DNA of 64,000 nucleotides from Agreia sp. COWG. GTDB lineage: Bacteria; Actinomycetota; Actinomycetes; Actinomycetales; Microbacteriaceae. The notes below the pieces were generated by a model. It was not told the DNA's origin and ran no database searches. It was given only the letters and a program-made list of their open reading frames with translations. Location: contig NZ_LR882035.1 of NCBI RefSeq assembly GCF_904528075.1, positions 2,728,001 through 2,792,000 on the forward strand. The letters are read 5' to 3'. The translations under genes and the position numbers were made by a program. Below are positions 8,060-19,434 of the stretch, piece by piece. How positions within the stretch are numbered: the first letter of the stretch is position 1; each line of letters starts with the position of its first letter.

Positions 8060-9163
8060 GTGACCATTTCGACTGACACGACCTCTGACACCACCACCGC
8101 CACCGCCACCGCCACCGCCCTGCGCCTGCACGACCTCGACTACCGCGGCTTCGCCAGCGACAACTACGCGGGAGTGCATCCCGAGGTGCTCGCGGCCGTC
8201 GCCGCGGCCAACGGAGGCCACCAGATCGCCTACGGAGAAGACCTCTACACCGCGCGCCTGCAGAACGTCATGGCCGAGCACTTCGGCGACGGGGTCGAGG
8301 CTTTCCCGGTGTTCAACGGCACCGGCGCCAACGTTCTCAGCCTGCAGTCGATGCTGCCGCGCTGGGGCGCCGTGATCTGCACGCAGACCGCGCACATCCA
8401 CACCGACGAGAACGCCGCCCCCGAGCGCGTCGCCGGCCTCAAGCTGCTCACCGTGCCGACCCCGGACGGCAAGCTCACGCCCGAGCTCATCGACCGGGAG
8501 GCCTGGGGCTGGGGTGACGAGCACCGCGCCCAGCCGCTCGCCGTGTCGATAACGCAGACCACCGAGCTGGGCACGGCGTACACCCCCGACGAGGTGCGCG
8601 CCATCGCCGATCACGTGCACGCCCGCGGAATGACCCTGCACATGGACGGCGCCCGCATCTCGAACGCCGCGGCCTCCCTCGGTGTGCCGCTTCGCGCGTT
8701 CACCGCCGACGCCGGCGTCGATGTGCTGTCGTTCGGCGGCACGAAGAACGGGCTCATGTTCGGTGAGGCGGTCGTGGTGCTGAACCCCGACGCATCCGAA
8801 GGCCTGACATACCTGCGCAAGCTGAACATGCAGCTCTCCTCCAAGATGCGCTTCGTCTCGGCCCAGCTCATCGCGCTGCTGAGCGACGGGCTCTGGATGC
8901 GCTCCGCCTCTCATGCCAACGCGATGGCCCAGCGGCTGCGGCGCGCGGTCGAGAACCTCGACGGTGTGACGATCACGCAGCCCACACAGTCCAACGCCGT
9001 GTTCGCGATCGTCGCGCCCGAGGTGGCGGACCGACTGCGCGAGACGTTCCGCTTCTACGACTGGGACCCGTCGACCGGCGAGGTGCGCTGGATGTGCGCG
9101 TTCGACACCACAGAGGCCGATGTCGACGCCTTTGCGGCGCGCCTGGCACAACTGCTGGCCTGA
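8060..9163 (+). CDS. Threonine-aldolase-family PLP enzyme
   Basis: A 367-aa PLP-dependent aldolase of the beta-eliminating lyase/low-specificity threonine aldolase group. It would split L-threonine or a related beta-hydroxy amino acid into glycine and an aldehyde in the cytoplasm. Conserved blocks are DNYAGVHPEVL, FNGTGANVLSLQ, TAHIHTDENAAPE, HMDGARISNAAASLG (the Asp that holds PLP) and SFGGTKNGLMFGEAVV (the Lys that forms the Schiff base). The start is GTG 8060 behind GGAG. The first 20 residues are a low-complexity Thr/Ala stretch caused by an ACC GCC codon run and are unlikely to be catalytic. It is a single gene without functional neighbours. Confidence 0.9.
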   Translation: MTISTDTTSDTTTATATATALRLHDLDYRGFASDNYAGVHPEVLAAVAAANGGHQIAYGEDLYTARLQNVMAEHFGDGVEAFPVFNGTGANVLSLQSMLPRWGAVICTQTAHIHTDENAAPERVAGLKLLTVPTPDGKLTPELIDREAWGWGDEHRAQPLAVSITQTTELGTAYTPDEVRAIADHVHARGMTLHMDGARISNAAASLGVPLRAFTADAGVDVLSFGGTKNGLMFGEAVVVLNPDASEGLTYLRKLNMQLSSKMRFVSAQLIALLSDGLWMRSASHANAMAQRLRRAVENLDGVTITQPTQSNAVFAIVAPEVADRLRETFRFYDWDPSTGEVRWMCAFDTTEADVDAFAARLAQLLA

Positions 9164-9212
9164 TCACCGCCCGCGTGTCGGGAATAGCAGCCTCAGCGAC
9201 GTCGTTTGGATA

Positions 9213-9233
9213 GCCAGGCAATGGATGCCTGGC
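9213..9233. other. Short perfect hairpin downstream of the aldolase gene
   Basis: GCCAGGCA (9213-9220) and TGCCTGGC (9226-9233) form an 8-bp stem with the 5-base loop ATGGA, 50 bp after the aldolase stop. No T-run follows, so it could be a weak terminator, a pause site or an RNA stability element, or a leader structure of the nitroreductase gene 57 bp further on. Confidence 0.5.
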
Positions 9234-9290
9234 CCGAAGCATCCGCCGCCCGTGGCAGGTGCGATTGAAGCACACCCGTAAGGAAACGTC

Positions 9291-9890
9291 ATGACCCTCA
9301 TGTCAACCACCACCGTCGCCCGAGCCGAAGAGACCAGCGCCCCCATTCTCGAGGTGCTCGCCGCCCGCTGGAGCCCCCGCTCCTACAACCCGGCCGTCGC
9401 CATCGACGAGACCGCCCTCGCTTCGATCCTCGAGGCCGGCCGCTGGTCTCCGTCCGCCATGAACCTGCAGCCCTGGCGCTTCATCGTGGCGCGCCGCGGT
9501 ACCGCCGAGTTCGATTCGATCGTCGCCAACCTGATGGGGTTCAACCAGAGCTGGACGCCGAACGCGGCCGTGCTGATCGTGAATCTCGTCGAGACGATCG
9601 ACGCCGATGGCAAGCCGATCGGAACCGCCTCGTACGACCTCGGTCAGGCCGTGGCGCACATGAGCGTGCAGGCCCAGCATGAGGGCCTCTACGTGCACCA
9701 GATGGCCGGCATCGTGGCCGATGGCCTTCGCGAGGCCTTCTCCATTCCCGAGAACCTCACCGCGCTCACCGTCAGCGCGCTCGGAACGCTCGACACCCCC
9801 GAGGCCCTCGGCGACGAGGGAGCGATCGCCCGCGAGAAGGCCCCGCGCGAGCGCCTTGCGCTCGACTCGATCCTGTTCGTCAACGCATAG
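9291..9890 (+). CDS. Nitroreductase-family flavoprotein
   Basis: A 199-aa FMN-dependent nitroreductase-fold protein. The N-terminal signature RWSPRSYNPAVAIDETAL contains the Arg-Ser pair typical of FMN phosphate binding, and EAGRWSPSAMNLQPWRFIVA contains the Ser-x-x-Asn-x-Gln-Pro-Trp motif. YDLGQAVAHMSVQAQHEGLYVHQMAG is the conserved helix near the flavin. It probably reduces quinones, nitro compounds or another electrophile with NAD(P)H; the physiological substrate is unknown. ATG 9291 follows AAGGAAAC at good spacing; ATG 9300 is an alternative. The gene is monocistronic, ending at a strong shared terminator. Confidence 0.88.
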   Translation: MTLMSTTTVARAEETSAPILEVLAARWSPRSYNPAVAIDETALASILEAGRWSPSAMNLQPWRFIVARRGTAEFDSIVANLMGFNQSWTPNAAVLIVNLVETIDADGKPIGTASYDLGQAVAHMSVQAQHEGLYVHQMAGIVADGLREAFSIPENLTALTVSALGTLDTPEALGDEGAIAREKAPRERLALDSILFVNA

Positions 9891-9897
9891 GCCGCCA

Positions 9898-9946
9898 GCG
9901 CCGGTCGAGCAGCCCGCGAAAGACGGGCGGCCTGCTCGACCGGCGC
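9898..9946. terminator. Bidirectional hairpin between convergent genes
   Basis: A perfect 15-bp inverted repeat: GCGCCGGTCGAGCAG at 9898-9912 pairs with 9932-9946, and the intervening bases can pair further (CCCGC with GCGGG-like). It sits between the stop of the rightward nitroreductase gene (9890) and the stop of the leftward permease gene (9959), as expected for a two-way terminator. There is no long T-run, which is common in GC-rich actinobacteria. Confidence 0.8.
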
Positions 9947-9958
9947 GACAGCGTTCCG

Positions 9959-11515
9959 CTACTCCTTCTTGCCGCGGTCGATTCCCGGGCGCTCGGCGAC
10001 CACCGGGAACGGACCGGTGAATCCCTCGCGGGCTGCGGCGATCGTCTTGATGCGGTCGCGAGACGCGTACCATCCGATGACCAGCAGCGGGATGATGACC
10101 ACGAGCGACGAGATCGTGATGGTACCGACGGGGAAGTCGATGGCCATCAGCACGAGGACGGTCGCGAGGAAGGCCAGCGTCAGCCACGAGGTGAACGGGG
10201 CACCGAAGAGTCGGAACGCCGGCCTCTCGAGCTTGCCCTCCTTCGCCCACTTCTGCAGCCGCATCTGACAGAGCACGATCGTGCCCCAGCCGCTGATGAT
10301 TCCGAGCGCCGACACATTCAACACGATCTCGAACGCCTGCTCAGGAACGATGGCGTTGAGGCCGACGCCGAGCAGCGTGATCGTCGCCGTCAGCAGGATT
10401 CCGCCGTAGGGCACGCCGGACTTGTTCATGCGCCCGGTGAATCGGGGGGCAGCGCCAGCCAGCGACATCGAACGCAGGATGCGACCGGTCGAGTAGAGCC
10501 CCGCGTTCAGGCTCGACAGGGCCGCCGTGAGCACCACGAAGTTCATGATGTTTCCGGCGATCAGGCCCACCTCGGGGCTTCCGATACTCGAGAAGAACGT
10601 GACGAACGGGCTCTCCCCAGCCTTGTACGCGGAGTACGGCAGCAGCAGCGACAGCAGCAGCACCGATCCCACATAGAACACCGCGATGCGGATCACGACG
10701 GTGTTCACGGCCTTCGGCATGATCTTCTTGGGATCCGCGGTCTCTCCGGCTGCGGTTCCGACCAGCTCGATGGCCGCGTACGCGAAGACGACGCCCTGGA
10801 TGACGAGCACCGCTGGCAGCAGGCCCTGCGGGAAGAATCCGCCGTTGTCTGCGAGCAGGGAGAACCCGGTCTGGCCGCTGCCCACGTTGGTCGGGAAGTT
10901 GAAGGCCAGGAACACGACGCCGATGATCAGGAATGCGACGAGTGCGACGACCTTGATGATCGCGAACCAGAACTCCATCTCGCCGAACACCTTGACCGAG
11001 ACGAGGTTGAGCCCCAGCACGATGATCAGTGCGACGAGGGCGAGCAGCCACTGGGGAACGTCGGTGAAAGCAGACCAGAACTTCACATAGAGGGCCACGG
11101 CCGTGACATCGACGATGGCCGTCATCGCCCAGTTGAGGAAGTACATCCAGCCGGCGACGAACGCCATCTTCTCGCCGAAGAACTCGCGGGCGTACGAGAT
11201 GAACGAGCCGGATGACGGCCGGTGCAGCACCAGTTCGCCGAGGGCCCGCAAGATGAGGAACGCGAAGAAGCCGCAGACCGCGTAGACGATGACGAGCGAA
11301 GGTCCGGCAGAGGCGAGCCGACCGCCGGCACCGAGGAACAGGCCCGTTCCGATGGCACCGCCGATGGCGATCATCTGCAGTTGCCGCGGCTTGAGGGTCT
11401 TGTGGTACCCCTCCTCCTCGTGCGAGAAGTCCTGCACCGCTGCGGCGTCGTCGACCGCGCTCTCTCGCGGCGCCGGATGTTCGGGTGGTCCCGCTGGGGG
11501 CTGGGTGCTGGTCAT
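9959..11515 (-). CDS. Amino acid permease (APC/AAT family)
   Basis: A 518-aa membrane protein that imports an amino acid with a proton. A soluble N-terminus of about 45 aa precedes [20 protein letters not shown], whose GGAIGTGLF is the substrate-binding break in helix 1. [24 protein letters not shown] and [16 protein letters not shown] are the conserved second-helix and loop blocks of the AAT family that includes AnsP (asparagine), CycA (D-alanine, glycine) and ProY. About 12 helices fit the length. Exact specificity cannot be read. ATG 11515 follows an AGG-type ribosome binding site. It is monocistronic, between two hairpins. Confidence 0.88.
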   Translation of the reverse strand: MTSTQPPAGPPEHPAPRESAVDDAAAVQDFSHEEEGYHKTLKPRQLQMIAIGGAIGTGLFLGAGGRLASAGPSLVIVYAVCGFFAFLILRALGELVLHRPSSGSFISYAREFFGEKMAFVAGWMYFLNWAMTAIVDVTAVALYVKFWSAFTDVPQWLLALVALIIVLGLNLVSVKVFGEMEFWFAIIKVVALVAFLIIGVVFLAFNFPTNVGSGQTGFSLLADNGGFFPQGLLPAVLVIQGVVFAYAAIELVGTAAGETADPKKIMPKAVNTVVIRIAVFYVGSVLLLSLLLPYSAYKAGESPFVTFFSSIGSPEVGLIAGNIMNFVVLTAALSSLNAGLYSTGRILRSMSLAGAAPRFTGRMNKSGVPYGGILLTATITLLGVGLNAIVPEQAFEIVLNVSALGIISGWGTIVLCQMRLQKWAKEGKLERPAFRLFGAPFTSWLTLAFLATVLVLMAIDFPVGTITISSLVVIIPLLVIGWYASRDRIKTIAAAREGFTGPFPVVAERPGIDRGKKE

Positions 11516-11570
11516 GGGTACCTCGTTTCACTCGACGTGTAGTGACTCAGAAAAGACACCCTAGACCCGA

Positions 11571-11605
11571 AAGGGGGCCACCCATTTATCGGCGGCCCCC
11601 TTTTT
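11571..11605 (-). terminator. Terminator downstream of clpB
   Basis: AAGGGGGCC (11571-11579) pairs with GGCCCCCTT (11594-11602), giving a 9-bp GC-rich stem. It has runs of five T (top strand, 11601-11605) on one side and a short T run on the bottom strand. It lies 21 bp after the clpB stop and before the permease promoter, so it should end clpB transcription. Confidence 0.8.
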
Positions 11606-11625
11606 ACACGGTGGAAACGATCGCC

Positions 11626-13779
<2,154 letters not shown>

Positions 13780-13827
13780 TGTGCCTGTCCTTCTTCTCGT
13801 GGGTGGTGGCTGTTCAGATGGAGAAGC

Positions 13828-13854
13828 AAACTTGAGTCTGCTTGGCTCAAGTTT
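13828..13854 (-). promoter_or_regulatory. HAIR box (HspR operator) of clpB
   Basis: AAACTTGAG (13828-13836) and CTCAAGTTT (13846-13854) are perfect 9-bp inverted arms. Within them CTTGAGT-N7-gCTCAAG matches the HAIR consensus CTTGAGT-N7-ACTCAAG with one mismatch. The box lies 49 bp upstream of the clpB ATG, in the promoter. HspR, encoded in this window, is the expected repressor. Confidence 0.88.
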
Positions 13855-13942
13855 AGCTCGCCGAAACAGGATGCGCCAGCGCCCCGGGCTCATCGCCCAC
13901 GCCGGCGGCCCGCCTGTCGGAGGCGCGTGGGAGCATGGAGCC

Positions 13943-16900
13943 ATGCCCGAGACGACCTTCCCCCTCGTCGACGCGAGCGAGATAGCGCGGCTCGTGGGCA
14001 AGACCGCATTCGAGCGCGGGCAGGCCTATTTTCGCCAGGGCGCCGTACTCGACGTACTGTGGAACGCCGAAGCGAGGGCGCTCTCCGGCCAGGTGCAGGG
14101 CAGCGGCCTCGTTCCCTACACCTGCTCGGTCACCCTGGGCACGACGGGGCGCGGGTTCCGCCCCATCTTCAGCATGTGCGACTGCCCGGTCGGCAGCGAC
14201 TGCAAGCACGTCGCCGCCGCCCTCGTGTACTCGAACGCGCGGGCCATGGCGCCGCTCGTCGCGGCGACGACGCAGCCCGAGGCATCCGGCGCTCAGCCAG
14301 ACGCGGTCGCCGACTGGAGGAGCGTGCTCGGCGGCCCAGCGGCGGCCACCACCACAACGCTCGGCAGCGACGGCCGCGGCGTTCCGATGGCCCTTCAATT
14401 CGAGCTGCGTGAGCGCGTGCGGCGAACCCACGACCGGTGGCGCGGCCCCGCGAGCGCGGCGGCGTCGCCTCGATCGTCGGCCGAGGTCGCCGCGACCCGC
14501 CGGCTCGGCGTGCGGCCCGTGGTGCGAAGCGCATCCACCGGCGCCTGGGTGCGCAACAACCTCACCTGGGGCACGTTCATGCACCAAGCCAACCGCATGA
14601 ACCTCGACCCCGAGCATCATCGCTGGTTCGCCGAGTTCGCCGCGGTGCAGCGCGCAAGCAGGGCCACCTACACCGGCCAAGAGCTCGACTGGATCTACCT
14701 CGACGAGTTCGCGAGCCCCCTGCTCTGGCACCTGCTCGACGAGGCGGCGCGCCTCGGTATCGAGCTGGTGGGGCCCAAGAAAGACGCCTCGATCACGCTG
14801 GCCCGCGAGGCGTCGGTGGGGTTGGATGCCTCGGCCCACGATGGCGGAAGCCTCACGCTCACGACACGCGTCACCTTCGACGACTCAGAGGTGGGCACAG
14901 AATCTGTGGGGCAGATCGGCGACCACGGCCTGTACTCGTTCGGCCTGAGCCCGCACCTCACCGTCGCGCTGGCCCCGCTGGTGTCACCCCTCAGCACCGA
15001 GCAGCGGCGTCTCCTCGGCGATTCTGGAGGCTCACGCGGCCTCGGCACGCCCGAGACGCCGGGCGCCCTCGAGGTTCCGGCGGCCGAGGTGCCGGAATTT
15101 TTCGAGACGTACTATCCACGGCTGCGCCGGTCGCTGCCGGTCACCTCGAGCGACGATTCGGTGCCGTTGCCCGAGGCGCCCGAGGCGACGCTCGTGCTCA
15201 CCGCCACGTTCGAGCCGCGCGGCAGACTACGCATCTCGTGGGGCTGGCGCTATGGAGCCGGCGCGATCCTGCCGCTGCAGCCGACGTCGGCATCCGAGGC
15301 CGGCGTGCGCGACGAGGCGGCGGAAGAACGCATCCTGTCTCTGCTCTCGCACACGCTCACGGTGCGCGGCTGGGGCGGCGCCGATCCGAGCGTGGCCTTC
15401 GCGAGCCGCAACGTCTTCGACGGTGTCGACGCGGCACAGTTCGTGGTCGAGGTGCTCGACCAGATCGACGGACGCGACGACGTTGTCGTCGAGACGGTCG
15501 GCCAGCGCCCCGACTACGTCGAGCTCACCGAGACACCAGAGCTCACAGTCACCACCGTCGAGACAGACAAGAGGGACTGGTTCGACCTGGGCATCATGGT
15601 CACGGTCGAGGGGCGCACGATTCCGTTCGGACCGCTGTTCACCGCGCTCTCCAAGGGCAAGAAGAAGCTGAAGCTGGTCGACAACAGTTACCTCTCGCTC
15701 GAGCAGCCCGTGTTCGAGCGGCTGCTCGAACTCATCGAAGAGGCGCGCACCATCAGCGAGTGGCAGACAGACACGCCCCGCATCAGCCGCTACCAGGCGA
15801 GCCTCTGGGCCGACTTCGAAGACCTCGCAGAAGAGACCATCGAGGCGAGTTCCTGGCGGGCGGCCGTGTCGGGGCTCAACGCGGTCGAGGGCGTCGAGGC
15901 CGTCGCCGTGCCCGACACGGTCAGGGCGCAGCTCCGGCCCTACCAGCACGAGGGCTTCTCGTGGCTGGCGTTTCTCTACGCGCACGGCCTCGGCGGCATC
16001 CTGGCCGACGACATGGGGCTCGGCAAGACACTGCAGACGCTCGCGCTCGTGGCCCACGCACGCGCAGCCGACGCGCCGACGGGCCCGCCCTTTCTCGTCG
16101 TGGCGCCCACCTCCGTCGTGTCGAACTGGGTCGCAGAGGCTACGCGGTTCACCCCGCACCTCGTGGTGCGCTCGGTCACGGCGACCGAGGCGAAGAGCAA
16201 GAAGACCGTGGCGGATGCGGCCAGGGGGGCCGACATTCTGATCACGTCGTACGCCCTGTTCAGGCTCGACTTCGCGGCCTACAAAAATGAGCAGTGGGCG
16301 GGGCTCATCCTCGACGAGGCGCAGTTCATCAAGAACCACACGTCTCGCATCCACACCTGCGCCCGCGACCTGCCCGCGCCGTTCAAGCTGGCGATCACCG
16401 GCACCCCGATGGAGAACAACCTGCTCGAACTGTGGTCGCTGTTCGCGATCACGGCGCCCGGGCTGTTCGCCTCGAGCCGACGGTTCACCGAAGACTACGT
16501 GCGACCCATCGATCGCGGCGAGAACCGAGAGCTGCTCGCGCGGCTGCGCCGGCGCATCCGGCCGTTGATGATGCGGCGCACCAAGCAGCTCGTCGCGCCC
16601 GAGCTGCCAGACAAGCAAGAACAGGAACTGCAGATAGAGCTGGCGCCGGCGCACCGCAAGCTCTACGACGTGGTGCTGCAGCGCGAGAGGCAGAAGCTGC
16701 TGGGCCTCATCGACGACCTCGACAAGAATCGGTTCATCGTGTTCCGCTCCATCACGCTGCTGCGCATGCTGAGCCTCGACGCGTCGCTCATCGATGAGAA
16801 GTACGCGAATATTCCGTCGTCGAAGCTCGACGCCCTGTTCGAGCAACTCGACGACGTGGTCGCCGAGGGCCACCGCGCGTTGGTCTTCAGCCAGTTCACG

Positions 16901-17323
16901 ACCTTTCTGCACAAGGCGGCCGCGAGGCTCGAGGCGGCGGGAATCCCCTACGCCTACCTCGATGGCTCGTCTCGCAAGAGAAAAGAGATCATCGACGGCT
17001 TCAAAGACGGCGAGGCGCCGGTGTTTCTGATCAGCCTCAAGGCCGGCGGGTTCGGGCTCAACCTCACCGAGGCCGACTACGTCTTCCTTCTCGACCCGTG
17101 GTGGAATCCCGCCTCGGAGTCCCAGGCCATCGACCGCACCCACCGCATCGGCCAGACCAAGAACGTGATGGTCTACCGCCTGGTGGCCGCCGGAACGATC
17201 GAAGAGAAGGTGATGGCGCTCAAGGCCAAGAAGGCCGAGCTCACCGATGCCGTCCTCGACGACGAGGGAGCCTTCGGCCAGGCGCTCACGGCAGACGATA
17301 TCCGGGGCCTTCTCGAGGCGTAG
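13943..17323 (+). CDS. SWIM zinc-finger SNF2-family helicase
   Basis: A 1126-aa SWI2/SNF2 ATPase. An N-terminal SWIM finger is seen as C79-x-C81 and C87-x-H89 ([11 protein letters not shown]). A long middle region of unknown fold follows, then the two RecA-like lobes: [16 protein letters not shown] (Walker A near residue 690), [12 protein letters not shown] (DEAQ box), [16 protein letters not shown], and the C-terminal helicase motifs [25 protein letters not shown] and [16 protein letters not shown]. It probably remodels DNA-protein complexes with ATP. The biological role of bacterial SWIM-SNF2 proteins is poorly defined. ATG 13943 was chosen because it follows GGAG. The promoter overlaps the divergent clpB control region, so heat control is possible but not shown. 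Confidence 0.9.
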   Translation: MPETTFPLVDASEIARLVGKTAFERGQAYFRQGAVLDVLWNAEARALSGQVQGSGLVPYTCSVTLGTTGRGFRPIFSMCDCPVGSDCKHVAAALVYSNARAMAPLVAATTQPEASGAQPDAVADWRSVLGGPAAATTTTLGSDGRGVPMALQFELRERVRRTHDRWRGPASAAASPRSSAEVAATRRLGVRPVVRSASTGAWVRNNLTWGTFMHQANRMNLDPEHHRWFAEFAAVQRASRATYTGQELDWIYLDEFASPLLWHLLDEAARLGIELVGPKKDASITLAREASVGLDASAHDGGSLTLTTRVTFDDSEVGTESVGQIGDHGLYSFGLSPHLTVALAPLVSPLSTEQRRLLGDSGGSRGLGTPETPGALEVPAAEVPEFFETYYPRLRRSLPVTSSDDSVPLPEAPEATLVLTATFEPRGRLRISWGWRYGAGAILPLQPTSASEAGVRDEAAEERILSLLSHTLTVRGWGGADPSVAFASRNVFDGVDAAQFVVEVLDQIDGRDDVVVETVGQRPDYVELTETPELTVTTVETDKRDWFDLGIMVTVEGRTIPFGPLFTALSKGKKKLKLVDNSYLSLEQPVFERLLELIEEARTISEWQTDTPRISRYQASLWADFEDLAEETIEASSWRAAVSGLNAVEGVEAVAVPDTVRAQLRPYQHEGFSWLAFLYAHGLGGILADDMGLGKTLQTLALVAHARAADAPTGPPFLVVAPTSVVSNWVAEATRFTPHLVVRSVTATEAKSKKTVADAARGADILITSYALFRLDFAAYKNEQWAGLILDEAQFIKNHTSRIHTCARDLPAPFKLAITGTPMENNLLELWSLFAITAPGLFASSRRFTEDYVRPIDRGENRELLARLRRRIRPLMMRRTKQLVAPELPDKQEQELQIELAPAHRKLYDVVLQRERQKLLGLIDDLDKNRFIVFRSITLLRMLSLDASLIDEKYANIPSSKLDALFEQLDDVVAEGHRALVFSQFTTFLHKAAARLEAAGIPYAYLDGSSRKRKEIIDGFKDGEAPVFLISLKAGGFGLNLTEADYVFLLDPWWNPASESQAIDRTHRIGQTKNVMVYRLVAAGTIEEKVMALKAKKAELTDAVLDDEGAFGQALTADDIRGLLEA

Positions 17324-17360
17324 CGGTCGCCTGCACCCCACGGCCGAGTGAGGCAATGTC

Positions 17361-17482
17361 ACCTACGCAGGTTCTACTCAGGGGGAACCGGTACCGTCGC
17401 CCGGGTTGGATTTCTTGCGGGCACCCTAGGCCCCGAGGACTCCACGCGAGGAAGAACCCGACGTACCGACAATCCTTGAGGA
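17361..17482 (+). ncRNA. Probable cyclic-di-AMP (ydaO/yuaA-type) riboswitch
   Basis: The 168-bp leader before the NlpC/P60 gene contains, in order, GGGGGAACCGGTACC (from 17381), CCGGGTTGGATTTCTT, GGGCACCCTAGG and GGAAGAACCCGACGTACC. These resemble the conserved GGGGAACC, GGGTGAATC and GAACCCGTCAG blocks of the ydaO class. That class very often precedes cell-wall hydrolase genes (NlpC/P60, Rpf) in actinobacteria. Its 3' end runs into the ribosome binding site TTGAGGAAC, so control of translation or early termination is plausible. The boundaries are approximate; the assignment is by eye. Confidence 0.62.
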
Positions 17483-17490
17483 ACTAAAGC

Positions 17491-18375
17491 ATGGGTGGAA
17501 GACACTCCGGAACACCCGCTGCGCTCGCAAGGGCTCGGCAGCACCGCGTAACCTTTCAGGCTCCCAGCGACGCCGCCGTCGCCGAGGCGGCTCGCATCTC
17601 GAACCCCTCCCCTCGCGCCCAGGGCACGACGACCTCATCGCGACGCACCATCCGCAACGTCGCTCGCGCGGGAGTCTTCCTCGTTGCCGTGAGCGTCGCC
17701 GGCGTCACCGCGCTGCCGGCCTACGCGATGACTCCCACCGGAACCAACCCCGTGGCATCCACCGTCAACGGCGGCGGCACCTTCGTCGACGGGGCCGCCA
17801 CGACGGCCCAGACCCTCAGCGTCGGCGCCGACCCCGCGGTCACCGTCTCCGCGCTGACGGCATCGCGCGACTCGTACTCCGCGACCGATCCGGCCGCCCT
17901 CAAGGCTGCCGCAGAGGCGCAGGCCGCCGCAGCCGCACAGGCGGCAGAAGACGCAGAGGCCTCCACCCGGCTTGCGAGCAGCTCGTCGAGCTCGACCACG
18001 TCGACGGCCAAGACCTTCGCCGCACCTCAGGGCGGCTACAGCGGCGAGGCCGTCGTGGCCTACGCCGAGCAGTTCGTCGGCGTCGTCCCCTACGGCTGGG
18101 GAGCAGACCCCAACGACAGCTTCGGCTGCGACGGCCTCACGCAGTACGTCTTCGGGCAGTTCGGCATCTCGCTTCCCCGCGGAGTAGACAAGCAGGCCGC
18201 CCTCGCCACCCGCATCTCGCAGAGCGAGGCCGTTGCCGGCGACCTCGTCGTCTGGCCGGGCGAGCACATCGGCATCTACGACGGCGCCGGCGGAATCGTG
18301 CACTCCCCCGACTTCGGCCGCTACGTGGAGCACGCCCACAGCCTCTGGGGCAGCCCAGTCTTCTACCGCCTGTAG
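17491..18375 (+). CDS. Secreted NlpC/P60 (C40) cell-wall peptidase
   Basis: A 294-aa exported peptidoglycan hydrolase. A long N-terminal region with RRTIRNVARA at residues 51-60 is followed by a hydrophobic segment and a likely signal-peptidase site after AYA79. A low-complexity Ala/Ser stretch (about 135-180) precedes the C-terminal NlpC/P60 domain. The domain has PYGWGADPNDSFGCDGL, with the catalytic Cys at 213, and GEHIGIYDG, with the His at 259. It should cut peptide stems in peptidoglycan outside the cell. ATG 17491 follows TTGAGGAAC. The upstream riboswitch-like leader suggests control by cyclic di-AMP, a signal linked to wall and osmotic stress. A 78-bp palindromic repeat follows the stop. 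Confidence 0.88.
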   Translation: MGGRHSGTPAALARARQHRVTFQAPSDAAVAEAARISNPSPRAQGTTTSSRRTIRNVARAGVFLVAVSVAGVTALPAYAMTPTGTNPVASTVNGGGTFVDGAATTAQTLSVGADPAVTVSALTASRDSYSATDPAALKAAAEAQAAAAAQAAEDAEASTRLASSSSSSTTSTAKTFAAPQGGYSGEAVVAYAEQFVGVVPYGWGADPNDSFGCDGLTQYVFGQFGISLPRGVDKQAALATRISQSEAVAGDLVVWPGEHIGIYDGAGGIVHSPDFGRYVEHAHSLWGSPVFYRL

Positions 18376-18391
18376 CCCGCGGCTCACCCGG

Positions 18392-18469
18392 CGCCCGCCG
18401 AGCGCGGGTGTTGCCGCCGAGCGCGGTGGCGTAGCCAGATGCCCTGGGCGACAACACCCGCGTTGGGCG
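18392..18469. repeat. 78-bp palindromic repeat, copy 1
   Basis: This copy begins CGCCCGCCGAGCGCGGGTG and ends AACACCCGCGTTGGGCG, and its two ends are imperfect inverted complements. It matches copy 2 (18897-18974) at about 73 of 78 positions. It lies 16 bp after the NlpC/P60 stop and may act as a terminator or an extragenic palindromic element. Confidence 0.85.
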
Positions 18470-18511
18470 GGGCGGCTTGCGCGCTCGACGCCGCCCGGGC
18501 AGTGTTGGCGG

Positions 18512-18883
18512 GTGACGAACATTCGAGACGGACTGCTCGCTTTTAGGGCGGCGTACGAGACGGCGCTGAGCCCCATCGGGGCATTGGATGTGGTCGACGC
18601 ATACGCCGAGGCGCGGGCAGCTCGAGTGTTCAACCGCACCGATCGGGTGATTCAGGTGCAGTTGGGACTCAACCCGTACGGCCTGCCTGGCGCCCTGTCC
18701 GTGCCGATGAATCTGGATGCTGTCGCGAGCGTCGACGACGGCCACCCCACCCTGGTGCAGGTGACGATAACCAGCGATGAGACTCTCCCCCGCACCGCGT
18801 TGATGGGGGCCGCCTTCGCGGATGCCGCCGAGGACACGGTCGCCCGACTGCAGCGACGCTCGCGCGGAACGACGGTTTCCTAG
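18512..18883 (+). CDS. Small protein of unknown function, 123 aa
   Basis: The frame from GTG 18512 (VTNIRDGLLAFRAAYE) to 18883 has actinobacterial codon bias and no membrane segment or signal peptide. The middle (QVQLGLNPYGLPGALSVPM) is hydrophobic and Pro/Gly-rich, and the C-terminus is basic. I do not recognise the family. The start is uncertain because no good ribosome binding site precedes it; a longer frame opens further upstream but would run through the 78-bp repeat. It sits between two copies of that repeat. Confidence 0.5.
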   Translation: MTNIRDGLLAFRAAYETALSPIGALDVVDAYAEARAARVFNRTDRVIQVQLGLNPYGLPGALSVPMNLDAVASVDDGHPTLVQVTITSDETLPRTALMGAAFADAAEDTVARLQRRSRGTTVS

Positions 18884-18896
18884 GCGACGACGGCCC

Positions 18897-18974
18897 CGCC
18901 CGCCGAGCGCGGGTGTTGTCGCCGAGCGCGGTGGCGTAGCCAGGGACCATGGGCGACAACACCCGCGTTGGGCG
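18897..18974. repeat. 78-bp palindromic repeat, copy 2
   Basis: A second copy of the element at 18392-18469, same length and orientation, with differences concentrated at the apex (CAGGGACCATGGG against CAGATGCCCTGGG). It lies 13 bp after the stop of the 123-aa gene. Both copies directly follow a gene, as expected for a 3'-end hairpin or a REP-like element. Confidence 0.85.
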
Positions 18975-19031
18975 AGACGTGCAGAAGCTCCGCAATTCGA
19001 ACCGTCGCTGCCCGGTGGCATACTCGCTTGG

Positions 19032-19328
19032 GTGCCGTCGTATCGCTTCTCCGCCGCAATCGGGCAGCTCCGCCCGGGCGTCAGCGCATCCGGTCTCATG
19101 CCGCAGCTCAGCGCCGACGCGCGCACCCTCGCCATCGTCGAAGCCTCGAGCATCGCGGTGGTGCGCGGCGAGGCTCGGGTCATCATCCGCTTCACGGGCG
19201 ACGACGACCCGGATGCGCGCAGCATCGCGCTCGGCATCTTCGGCCTCGCGAGCGAGCTGGCCGTTCTGTCATCCCCCCAGCTGACGCGCCGCGTCAAGAA
19301 CAGGTGGGTCGCCGTCGCCGAGGGCTGA
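19032..19328 (+). CDS. Small protein of unknown function, 98 aa
   Basis: The frame from GTG 19032 (VPSYRFSAAIGQLRPGVSAS) to 19328 codes for a soluble alpha/beta-looking protein with the blocks AIVEASSIAVVRGEARVIIRF and DARSIALGIFGLASEL, ending in the basic RRVKNRWVAVAEG. Codon usage fits a real gene. I do not recognise a family. The start is uncertain; no strong ribosome binding site is seen. It follows the second 78-bp repeat and precedes the amine catabolism operon by about 150 bp. Confidence 0.5.
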   Translation: MPSYRFSAAIGQLRPGVSASGLMPQLSADARTLAIVEASSIAVVRGEARVIIRFTGDDDPDARSIALGIFGLASELAVLSSPQLTRRVKNRWVAVAEG

Positions 19329-19341
19329 ACGCTCGCACGGC

Positions 19342-19385
19342 CGGTGATAACATTCGGAATCAAATCTTTATCGATTCGATCGCCT
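19342..19385 (+). promoter_or_regulatory. AT-rich control region of the amine operon
   Basis: A locally AT-rich stretch, unusual for this genome, upstream of the dehydrogenase gene. It contains GGTGATAACATTCGGAATC and then AAATCTTTATCGATTCGATC, with GAATC and GATTC as short inverted arms about 11 bp apart. It is the most likely place for the operon promoter and an operator. No exact -35/-10 pair is assigned. Confidence 0.4.
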
Positions 19386-19434
19386 CGGCCACGAGGCTGC
19401 TGCCAGACTGGCCCCAGCCGCACAGCCTGGCCCC

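Noticed and set aside
13780-14001. Upstream extension of clpB to supply an N domain
   Set aside because: The extra residues show no Clp_N pattern, the extension would run through the HAIR operator and the divergent helicase start, and the good ribosome binding site is at 13779.
18392-18974. Two-copy repeat as a CRISPR or insertion-sequence pair
   Set aside because: Copies are 78-bp palindromes without spacers, target duplications or a transposase between them.
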